From Eleginops maclovinus (lineage: Eukaryota > Chordata > Actinopteri > Perciformes > Eleginopidae), in NCBI RefSeq assembly GCF_036324505.1, contig NC_086360.1:18716261-18780260 (forward strand): 64,000 nucleotides of DNA, written 5' to 3'. Made by a program: the position numbers and the translations under genes. Each line of letters opens with the position of its first letter. The first letter of the stretch is position 1. The notes under the pieces were generated by a model. It saw only the letters and a list, made by a program, of their open reading frames with translations, did not search any database and had not been told where the DNA came from. Shown here piece by piece: positions 38,001-50,000 of this stretch.

Positions 38001-41000
38001 ATCACAAAACTTGTTTGTGTCTTACCCTGGCATGTGTTGGTCTCAGTAGACATGGTGAAGCCGGAGGGACAGGCACAGGAGAAGCCTCCCATGATGTTGT
38101 TACATGAGTGAGAGCAGGGGGACTGGAGAGCACACTCATCTTCATCTAATAAGGACACATTGAATCATTAAAAGAAACGGGGACAGAGACATGTGTTCAA
38201 GATAAAGCAGGTTAAAAAAAAGAAAATAAATCAGCATACCAGCACAGTAGGAGGCTGTGTCAAGAGTGAAACCTTTAGGGCATGTGTCTTCAAAACCGTC
38301 TGCAAACAGAACAAGTTTGGTTCATAGCTGTCTTAATCAGATCCAGTATTTCATGTTATGTAATGATAGGTTTTAAATCATTTTAATTTCCCCCCCCAGA
38401 CCTGGTGTGAGAAGGCTGGCAGTGATGTGGAAGTCCAGAGAGAGAGTAAACATGTTGTAGACGCTGTTGGTCCCGGAGACCTTGAGCAGCTGGAGCAGAG
38501 GGCCCTGGCGCTCCTCCTGGCCCTCATAAATAATGGTGTGATTGCAGCGCAGCACCATGGGCTTTCCTGCTCTCTGGTGGGTCTGCGATGACCACGAGTA
38601 CAGCTGCCCCTGGCCAGTCTGCAGATATGACTCATCGTACTCCTGCGGGACACAAAAGAAATCCGGTGAGGGAAATGGAGGAGGGTATGTCAACAAATTC
38701 TCTAGTGACATTTTTGAGAACTGTAAATAAACACTGTAATGACAACAGTGACTCACTTGTAGGCTCAGGTGAGACGATGATAATGAAGGAGGCACAAATC
38801 CATTAATTACGATGTCAATTAGTAAAACTCCCTCAGAATCCAGACCTCTGGCCACATGGGTCAAACGAAGGACTTCCCCTGTTTAAAGAGATTAAAAAAC
38901 AGTCAAAGGACCACTCATTTACATACACAGGAGTGCATGATGAAACAGTTTAGATTGAATAGCCTTGATGTGTAAACTCAGGAATGTCAGAGGAAGTGAG
39001 TGGCACCATCTGCTGGTTGTTGTTTAAACTACAAAATAACATTTGAAGTCACAGATAAAAAGCATAATGCATAAGAGATACAACAACAAAGCCTGCATAG
39101 TTTTAATGCAATGGAAACAAACGATTTAGAAATTGGCCAAGCTCCTTTAAAAAAAATATATATATATTACCAAAAGGAACCAAAAGCTTGAAATATGAAT
39201 TGGTTAACATTAATTATTAACATGGATGTGTATAGGTGATTGGGGCAGTTCTTACCAGTCTCAAACTCCAGCTGAGACTCCTGTCTGAACTGCCCCTCAG
39301 TGAAGGAGTAGCCGTTTCTGGCAGCTCCGCTCTGCTGCACAGTGGTCCAGTAGATGGGAGCGAACGCAGACACCAGCACCCGCAACAAGGGACCTACAAG
39401 GAAACAGCATGAGCTCATGGCATCTTACACAACCTCTGAAATACAGTGAGCCTACAGTACACATGCTGAGGAGCACATCATAAACATCAGCTCTCCTGAT
39501 TTCACTGTGAAAACCAGAACAGAACACACTCAGCTCTGCTTTTCCATGAAACTGAAGCCATTCATTAACAGAGTAAATGAACAGGATATTTATTCTCGAG
39601 AAATCAATATAAAAAAATCCATTTAAGGTTGCATTTTAAGATCTTAAAGATAAAAAACGTTGTCTTTTAAAGCATGCTACACCCATACTGTGCCATATAC
39701 GTTTCGTAATTTATAACCTACAATGTTTTTAGTTGTGTTTATACATGTGTTTCCAACCTGAGACGGTTGTTTATACACTATAGTGCAAAGACTGATGCAA
39801 CATTGAGCATCAGTGTTTCAGACACCTTTCTCTCTAGACGTGTGTTATATTGTGCGATCACTCACCCACGCTTGGCGGGATGTTGTCCAGGCGTGCCTGC
39901 ACAGAGCTGCTCCCGTCTACCTCATTGTCGGTGATGTTGGCCTCCAGGAAAGACACGCCAAACTCTCTCTCGTTCACCATGCCTATTAGGCTGCCTCTGG
40001 TCTTGCGAGGAGACTCTCCTTTAATCATAAAAAGACATGTAATTATTCCCAAACACACAATGTAAAAATACCCAAAGCTCACAGTCGCACATACCTTGTT
40101 GAATATTTAAAATTCATAATAAACTGCTGGTGCACACAGCTTGAACAATATATGAGATAACATCGGAAAAAATGCAATGTGGCATGAAACCAAAAAAATG
40201 AGAATAGGAATTACTGTATAAAGTAAAGGAAGACAAACAGAGCAATTATCCGTACCTGGACAGAGACCGGCTTGACATTTCCTAGAGTCGATACTGGGAC
40301 CGCTGCAGGACCGGCCACCGTTAACTGGTTCAGGGTTGTTGCATAATCTGATTCGTTCTTGGAAGCCTTGCCCACAGGTGCTGCTACATGGACCCCATTC
40401 CTCCCAGTTGGAGTAGCCTCCATTGACTGTTAAACCGAGAGAAAAGAAGAGGCGTCAGTAGAGTTTTGAGTCTTATTTAATAAAATAACAACCAATAACC
40501 TCATGGAATGCTCCTGAAGTTCAGGAAGACACAAAAAAAAGACACTATTGAATATGCAATACATCGAATTAAACGTATATCTGAAAATGGATGAAGATAG
40601 ACACAAAATGTACTCTCCATTGTGTGTTTTTTTAATTTCACATTGCATGACAATGTGTGTAATTTGGGGCAGAGAACTCACTCTGAACCTTGAGGGTAAT
40701 GGTCCTCTCAGCTGTTCCAGCTTCACTCTCAGCCACACATTGGTACTCCCCTTCATCAGCAGCCTGTAGATCAAACAGGAGGAGAGTTTGGCTAAATTGA
40801 CACTCTGAGGAACAATTTCCCTCTGATGGGTCTACAAACCTGCAGGACAAAACTGTTTGTTGGATCCCATATAGTTTTAGGGTGAAACAAAGCTGGCATT
40901 TTCTACAGGGTAGTTAAGACCATTGCATTATTTGTCATAATAAATATTATTGGACCAGAGAAAGGAAATTTCAAATTAGAGGGCTCCATTGGAAGGACAG

Positions 41001-44000
41001 TCATCTGTCTGTGAGAAAGTCTCAACTGCAGGCTGTGCAGTTAGAGATCTAACAAGGTTACGGGCCGAGGGGACAGCAGCAGAGTCTGGGAACATCCCGC
41101 TCTCTGTTCATCTCCTCTCTCTGTTGCTAATGCTGTTAGCCTCTCTGACTGTGCTGAATCTGATTTAGGTGGGAACAGGACGCTGCAGGACAGCCACATG
41201 CTGTTCCTACATCCGAGGGGACTGCAGATGGAGCCTGGGCTGGGTAGATAATGCTACATTGTTTTCCAAGACAAAATGTATTGATGTAAATAGTTTGTTC
41301 AAGGGAGCTTACTCATTCAAAATTAGTTTAATACTACTAAGAGACAATTGCTCTTAAATAATGGAAGTACAGGACAAATATAAAGGGAATATGGTATTTA
41401 CAGTGATGCTGTAAATGACCAAGGATCCGTTGTGCAGCGCTTGCATTCGGATGGAGCGGAGCATTGGTTTTTCATCCCGGAGCCAGTGGAGGATCGGGCT
41501 GGGGTCTCCGTGGACCGGACAGTCGAGCATAGCAGAGCCCCCCTGGATGACCATCTGAGACGTGTGGGCTTCACCCTTCAACACCGGAGGCTCTGGAGGG
41601 ACATATTTTTATTAGGTAAATAAGGTGATATCTTTAAGAAATAAGATATATTGTTGAGTTGTTGACAGGAAGCTCACCTCTGATGCGGACGAATGAGAGC
41701 GCTCGGATGGAGCCCACACTGTTGTCTGCTATGCAGACGTAGGTCCCAGCTTCGGTCATGGTCACATTCTCAATTATCAAGGAACTCCTGCCAGCCTCGT
41801 CTACAGTGGCACCTGAAACATGCAGAACATGGTTAAACTTTAACTTAAAGACACTGTATTGAGTAACTAACATTGGTTGCTATTCATGTTACAAAATCAA
41901 CAGGTGCTGCCATCCTAATTTGGTTTTGTCACTACACTGGGATACTTTGTGTAGGTAGAAGTGCTCTGCAGCTCACTGTAAATGAAGAGAATACCTGTGT
42001 AAGGACTGTTGTTGACGGTCCAGGAGATGACAGGTGATGGTGTTCCCTGAGCGTGGCAAGACAAGGCCAGACTCTGCCCTTTGTTCAGTGTCACATCACC
42101 CGGCAGCTCCTTGAAGGCGGGCCTCATGTTGACAGACAGACGGATGTCTTGTCTTGCAGAGCCTGCTGCATTTGTGGCTACGCATGTAAACACACCAGCA
42201 TCCCCCGACTGTGTAGAAGAGGCAGAACTGATTAATATGCCCAGAACTATACAAAAATGTGGTTTATAACACAGTGAGGAATATTGCTCTTAAGGCTAAC
42301 CTCGGCCCTCTCTATGATCAGCTCTCCTGATCGCAGGACAGTGAATTTGCCTGGAAGTCTGGGCACAATGGCACCATCCTTCTCCCACGTCACTTTGGGC
42401 TCTGGGGACCCCTGAGCAGCACAGGGCAGCAGCGCCTGAAATCCTTGAATGACTGACAGGTCTGTCTGTGCAGGAGGAATCATGGGCGGGACTGAAACGC
42501 AACACATTTTTTATTAATATAGCTTTTAAACATAAACCTGCTATTTTCAGTCTTCACATGTTTTAAATGGCACTCTTAGCTCACCTTGTATAATCAGCCT
42601 CATGTCATGGCTGGCTCTGCCGGCCAGGTTTATGGCAGTACATGTGTACAGGCCTGCGTCACTGCGCTGGGTAGAAATAATTGCCAAGGTTCCATTGGCA
42701 AAGATGTGGATATGAGCGCCGTCAACCACAGCTCGCCTCTCCTTATGCCAAGAAACCTCAGGCTGAGGCTGCCCATCAGCAACACACTCCAGACTGACTG
42801 GCTGGCCAAGCACTGCTGTGTACTCCACACGGGGCACACTCAGCACGGGGGGGACTGGAGGAACATTAAATGAACAAAAATGAATTTATAAACTTTTTTC
42901 GCCATTATACACTTTCAAAATAGTTTCCGTTTTGTAAAAAGGAGTGTGACTTTGGTAACAATAGAGAAACCAGCATTTTCCTCCCATATGTCAGATAGAA
43001 GGTTACCTTGAAGGACAAGTTTGGTCCTGCCCACAGCTACACCAGCTTCGTTCTTTGCCAGACACTGGTATGTCCCCGCATCACCAAGCGTGACCCGAGA
43101 AAACTTGAGAGCTCCATTAGAGAGCAGAGCAAGCCTGTGACCTGTAATCGAGAATGCAGTATGATCAAATTAGAGTGAACCTCAAACCATGTTGCATGAC
43201 CGCCAGTGGGGTTAGATATATCTGACTGATGGAATTGCTTCTGTCTACTCTTAAACAAGATACCAAGTCCATGTTTAAGCACCAGAGCCAACGTCTTTAC
43301 CGTTACATTAAAATGTGTTTATATAATGAGTGTTGTATTTTATATATATCATTACCTGCTGCTATGGGGACTCCCTCTCTCTGCCAGGTGATGGATGGTC
43401 TGGGGAAACCTTGAACCTCACAGGGCAGAACGGTCCCATGATGTAACACCACTTGTACTTCCTCTGCCATTGGCCTGATCTCTGGGGGCTCTTAAGTGCA
43501 TGGGGAAAAAAGATTCGTGTTTTATTTACAGTACCTACTATATTTAAAGGTTTTACCATATGTGTTCTAACAGGTATTTTCACAGCAACATGCAGCCGGT
43601 CTGACAGCCTACCTTGCACAGAGAGGGTGATGTGTTTGTGAGCCACTCCAGCTGGGTTGCGTGCTGAGCATGTGTACCTGCCAGCATGGCTCGGCACAGC
43701 AGATGTAATCTCCAAAACTCCTGCATTTAAATGAAGACAAAAATATGTCTTGTGTATGAGCCAAGAAGTTATTCCTTGCTCTCTGGTATTATCGTTTTCT
43801 GAATAACCATGATGTGTATTAATATAAAGAGCATTAGGATATGTTGTCGTACCAGTGGGTAGCACCCGATAACTTCCTCCTCTGGCGCCCAGTTTGGCTC
43901 CACCCTTGGTCCAAGTGACAGTGGGCTGAGGGCGTCCTTGTACGTGACATGGCAACACCACCGGAGACATTTTCACAGCCGTGACAGTCGTGACATCATC

Positions 44001-47000
44001 TTCAATAGATGGTGGGACTGAAAGAGCAAATTCATTCATTAAACCATCTGAAATTACTAAATACTGTCTGCTTCTTGTATAGAACTGAAAAACAATACCT
44101 ATCAGGATGACCTCAATGACTTTGCGCTCCTCCCCAACGTCATTCACAGCAGTGCACTCAAAGTATCCCTCATCCTCAGTGGACGGTGTCAAAAGAACCA
44201 GGGACCCAGAGGACAGTAACCTGGACAGAGTTGGGTCATCTGTTAAATGGCTGTTTGTGTTGTAATGTAAGCATGTTGTTTATTCAAAGGGAGTACAACC
44301 CTAATGTTGTCTTTACCTGTATGCACCAGGCTGCTGGCTGATATCGAGTGGAGTCCCGTTCCTCTTCCAGGATATTTCAGGTTGGGGTATACCTGAGGTC
44401 TCACAGCCCAGCACAGCTCGGACCCCTGTGGTCACCGTCACATTGAAGGGACCTGAACTGATGGAAGGACCCACTGATAAGAGAGGAGGAGAGTTTCACA
44501 TGTTAAAAGATATCCTAAAAAGTATTTTAACATGACAAGGCAAAAATGCATGCATTATGGAAAAAATGCAGAAAAAGAGTTATGTAGTAACTTTATTTTA
44601 TTATTTGCTTTATTACCAAACACCCGTAAATCCAGACCCCGGTGATCAGAGCCAGCCTGGTTGGACACAGTGCAGTAGTATCGACCAGCATCACTCAATT
44701 GAACCCCATGTACACGCAATGAGCCCTCTGATAACACGGTGTACCTGAAACAAATACACAAAGAAAATATTCATACCTAGATACCATAGTGTGTGTTTTT
44801 GGTACATGCCGGGTTCTTGGAGCTTTTTAAAAGTAAGATACAAGCAGTTTCAAGGGACCTAAATCAATTATTTCAAATGATCATATGTTAAGTGGTTACG
44901 ATTACGAAAAATAAAGTCAACAAAATTGCTTTATACACACAGTAATCAACGTTAGATATAACATCAGGTTATGCTGAAGCATTGTTTCCAAGGAGTATAT
45001 TCAATTCAAGAATATTCCTTACCTTGCGAACATCACAGGTAAAACAAAGTTCCAAACAGTGTACATATGGAAAAGTTAAATATAACAAGTGCAGATTGCA
45101 CAAGAGTTTGGTCAAAACAAAGTAGGGACCTACTTATTATTATCTTTAGTTATAGGGAAGCCATCTTTCCTCCACATGACCGTAGCTGAAGTGTCTCCTT
45201 CAACTTCACAAGGTAAAACTGCATTCTCGCCAACATGTGCGGTCAACTCTGAGCTGCTCTTCTTTATAACTGGCGGTACTAGAGAAACAAAAGTGATGGA
45301 ACACATTGGGTAAATGATAACTTTTGCGAAGCTGTATTTTTATCAGCTCTCTGTTGATAGGCCGACTTACAGAGAATCTCCACCGTGAAAAACAAGCTGT
45401 TGCTTCCTGCTATGTTGGTGACCACACAGCTGTAATGGCCGCTGTCCTCAGGCCTCACTTCCTGTATCTCCAGGTACTGACCCCCGGCCAACCGCTGTAT
45501 ACGACTGCCCATCTGATGTGCACCAGGGAGAGGTAGGGGAGAGAAACAGTCTGTGAGAGGAGTAGGGGTTGGATATAAGTTCAATACCTGTTTGTTGTTT
45601 TTCAAAGCGTACCTGCAGTTTGGCCTCATCCTTGTACCACTCTATTTCTGGAGCAGGGTCACTGTCAGCCAGGCACTCTAAGGTCAGATGTCCATTAACA
45701 GGCACCGTTAATGTCCTCACATCACCAGAGCCAACGAGGGTCGGGGGGACTGAAACACATCCACTGGTTATTAAGAGGTGGATTACAGAAAGTTTCCAGG
45801 GAACAATGCCTGAAGCACTGCTTTGAATAAGGACATGCTTTGTAAGAACATGTGGCCATGTGGAACGGATCAACTCAGAAGGTAGATCAGGGGCCAGATG
45901 TCAACATCACGTGTTTGCACTAAAATAAAAAACATGCTTCGTTTTCCCTAGCACAGCATTAATAAAGAAGGGTGTGCTGTGAGAATGTGTTTCATCACAC
46001 ACAATTTACTGTCAGGCAATCTGGGTATTTCAAAATAATCGAAAGAAATACGTAACTATTGGGAATTTGGGAATTTAAACAGCATTACGTGTTATATGTA
46101 CAAAACATCTTTTTATTCCAGTATGAATAAAACGGTAGGAAAACTGTGAAATGGGAGAAGGATGCTGCACAATCTATCATAAAACACACTTCATTTATCT
46201 TTCACATAGATAAAAATGCTCTTATCCTGTATATCCCTCATATTGAGTGAATTACTGCATTGCCTGAGACAGAAAGTGTCATGCCAGCCCAAGTCTTTTT
46301 CAGTGCAAACACTGTTAATGACTCCAGAATGTAAGAGACTGTGTGTGTGTGTGTGTGTGTGTGGTGGGGGGGGGAATTATATATTTCTTCCAAGTAAAAC
46401 ATCAAGGAACAGCTTTTTTCACCTTGGACTCGGACCCAGTGGTTCTTTCCATCCTCTCCAGCTGGGCTGCTGGCCAAGCAGGTGTACAGACCTGCATCCT
46501 CGACCTTTAAAGAGACAACATTAATCAACAAGGAGTGGTTCTCGCAGGACATTGCATCAAATTACTTTTGATTTATTTTTTGCTGCATGCTCATGCTGTT
46601 TCGGTGCTTTTGTATATCCATGATATACAGAAAAACAATCTATTGAAAAGGATGAGTTACAATCAAAGCTTCAGCTTCTATTATATTGGTTATGGTATGA
46701 AAACACGTATTAAACACAATATTCACTTTTTTCAAAAACTTCAGTATATTACATCTTCCAGAAAAAAAAGTGACACCATGATCAAAGCTCTCTAAATCGT
46801 GCTTGTGCTTGGATGCTATGATCAGATATTTTCTATTTGTAAGCTACCTGAACTTTGCTAATCCTGATAAAGTGTCCATCCTGCTGAACAATGTCACGTC
46901 CTTCCAAGGGACGACCATCTTTGAGCCAGCTGAGGGTGGGAGGGGGGACTCCCACAGCAGAGCACTCCAGTTCCAGTGGACTGTCCACTGCGATGGTCAG

Positions 47001-50000
47001 CTCTTCTGGAGAGCTGGAGTCAGTTATCTTTGGAGGCTCTGGAGTAAAAGGCATAATGTTTTTGCTCAATTGTTCAAGGATTTTACACAGACTTTAATTT
47101 CAATATACAGATTGTGTTAGGATTACCGTGCACAGTGAGGTTGAAGCTCTTTGTGCTGCTTCCTGCCTGGTTACTAGCCACACAGCTGTAAAGGCCCGCA
47201 TCTCCAGGGGCTACATCAGGCAGCTGCAGCCGTGTCTCCTGTCCATCCAGCAGCAGGTTGCGGTGAAGGGACAGCGGCTGGCCGTCCTTCATCCAGGTCA
47301 GCGTCGGAGGGGGAACGCCTCGTGCCTCACAGGTTAACGTCACCAAAGATCCTTGGACTACTGTGACCGGCTCCACTGGTTCAACATGATCTACACCAGG
47401 TGGCACTGTAGACCACACACACACATCACATCTGCATGAAACCCTAAGATCCGAAAAATCAGTTCAAGGTAAAATACTGCAAGTGGGTGGTTTTGTTATG
47501 ACTGTACCTTGGACCTGGACATTATAACTGAGCTCGGCAAGACCAGCGCGACTGCGAGCCACGCATGTGTAGAGTCCCGAGTCAGACAGCTGTACTGGAG
47601 AAATCCTTTTTCATAAAGAGAGGGAAGAATTTGCATGAGCTCATTTATAAACATGTAATCTGTTTCAAAGTGATTATGTTTGTCAGAAAACTGGTCTAAA
47701 CTAACCTCAGCACAGAGTCAGCAGATAGGAGGCGTGTACGAGGAGAGAGGAGCAGAGGCCGGCCATTCTTCAGCCAGCTGATCTGAGGTGGAGGGTTTCC
47801 TGCTGTCTGACACTCCAGAGTCACAACACTGTCCTGTGTGACCTGCACCTCTCTGGGAGTAGCGGTTTCACCAGAGATGGATGGCGGGACTGTGACAAGT
47901 GAAGCCAAATCAAATGAAAACAAACCCCTCAGCAACGTCAACACAAATACACAGATTAAATGATCAAACTGACCTAGCACGAAGAGGGTGTAGATCTTGC
48001 TCTCCTGGCCAGCAGGACTGACAGCCAAACAGGTGTATGTCCCAGAATCCTCAGTGCTAAGTCTCAGTAAAGTTAGCGTGCTGCCTTCAGGGGTCACCCT
48101 GCCAGATTTCAAATACACATTGTGGTTATTTTCAGCTGTTTCTAGCTTGAAGTATTTATGGACACTTCATGTTTTCTGCTAGTTACTGAATCTATTTTCT
48201 ACTGAATGAAATATGTGTTCACCTCACCTCTGAAACTCACAATTACTTTCCCATTATCATTATTATCATCATCCCACGACTTTCTCACAGTCGCACACAC
48301 GCACACAGACACACACACGTTTGCTTTCTCTGGCTGATGCATTTGCAATGACCGAATAATCTGCTGACCAGCTGTTAAACAGCTGCTCTTACTGTTCCTC
48401 ATGATGAAAATAAATGAAGGAACATAACGGCTCCATTTGTCTGTTCACACATCCCTCTGTCATGCACATAATTGCTGAAGATGATTTGTATTATATTTTA
48501 AGTCCATTAGGGAAGGGTGTTGATCGATTCTTGTGCTGCTTGTTAAAGTAATTCAGCAGCTTTGAGAGCAAAATGTATTCCATAATGTGTGATTAATACT
48601 GTTACTTCCTATCACTCGGTGTGCTTCTAAAGATATGGCAATAAGTGGGAAACATAAACGACTTACGAAATATGACGAGCGTCTGATCCCTCTAAAGTCA
48701 CTCCGTCTTTCAGCCAGCTGAGACGTGGTGTTGGGATTCCCGTAGCTCTGCACTCCAAGGTCAGCTCCTCTCCCATGGGTGCACTCACATCAGATGGGTG
48801 TTCAAAGTCCAGGATGGTAGGCGATACTGAGTAGGACATAGATGACAGCTAAATGCTACTGAAAGCAATTCTTCTCTGAGTAAGATGTTTCATGTTCTAG
48901 AGCGATAGTGTCTGATCTTCCACTGATTTTCTGGTTTACCCTGCACCGTGAGTGTGTAGTCTTTCTGTGTGTGTCCCCCTCCGTTCTTGGCCACGCAGGT
49001 GTATGTCCCAGCGTGAGACAGAGTGAGAGGCCCCAGCTCCAGCCTGTTCCCTCGCACGGACCACTGCCAATGCAGACTGCTCTCTAGAAAGCAAACACAT
49101 TCACTTTAACTAAATTTCACACATCACACAAACTATTCCCATTCCCCTATCATTGCCTCCCTTCATACCAATAGGAGTTCCATCCTTGAGCCATGTGATG
49201 CTGGGCACAGGTACCCCCGAGGCCTCACACAGCAGAGACACATGGGAGCCCAGCGTGTGATTGATTGTCTCCGACAGAGGCCCATCCAGGACAGGTGGAA
49301 CTGTGGACACATATTTGTGAAATAAAAACTCTTCCTTTGGTTAAAAGTGTTACTTTGAGAACAAAGCAGGGGTATTCTCACCATGAACAGTCAGTCTGAA
49401 AGTTCTGTCCACCTGTCCAGCCACATTGGATACTCTGCAGGTGTAGGTGCCACCATCTGCTATCTAAGACCCAAAAAAAGGTTATTAAAAGGAGGGAGCA
49501 ATTTGAGCACAGGCTTTAGGCAAATAATTGACTAGGATGCTTCCTGCTATGCTAGCTAGTGCAATCCTTCTGAAGGACGTAAATTAAGTAACAACAGAGA
49601 CTTAGATAGATAGATAGAATCGGAGGATGAAACCCTCTTTATTGGTCACATACATGCACACAGCAGAGCACACACAGTGAAATTGGTCCTCTGCATTTAA
49701 CCCATCCTAGTACTAGGAGCAGTGGGCAGCTATCGTGCAGCGCCCGGGGAGTAATGGGGAGGGGGGATTGGAGGTGTCCGGTACCTTGCTCAAGGGCACC
49801 ACAGCAGGGCATAGGAGGTGAACTGGGACCTCTCCAAGTAGCAGTCCACTTTCCATATTTCAAGTCTGTTCGGGGACTTGAACCGCCGACCCTACAATTC
49901 CCAGTCCAAGCCCCTACTTACTGAGCCACTGCTGGACGTACTTGAGTGCTGCGTTCTGTCACATATGCAATCATGTCTCCAGTTTATCTTGTCTTTTGTA

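Noticed and set aside
40764..40829. In-frame-looking 5' extension of the last Ig exon ([13 protein letters not shown]) from an acceptor TTTTGTCCTGCAG.
   Set aside because: Using that acceptor would put the junction in phase 2, while the upstream exon ends in phase 0. The acceptor before AADEGEYQC keeps the frame and gives the same 82-base exon size seen in two other domains.
49382..49384. Second open frame crossing the exon 49163-49384 on the minus strand.
   Set aside because: Different frame from the Ig reading and without Ig motifs, so an out-of-frame shadow.
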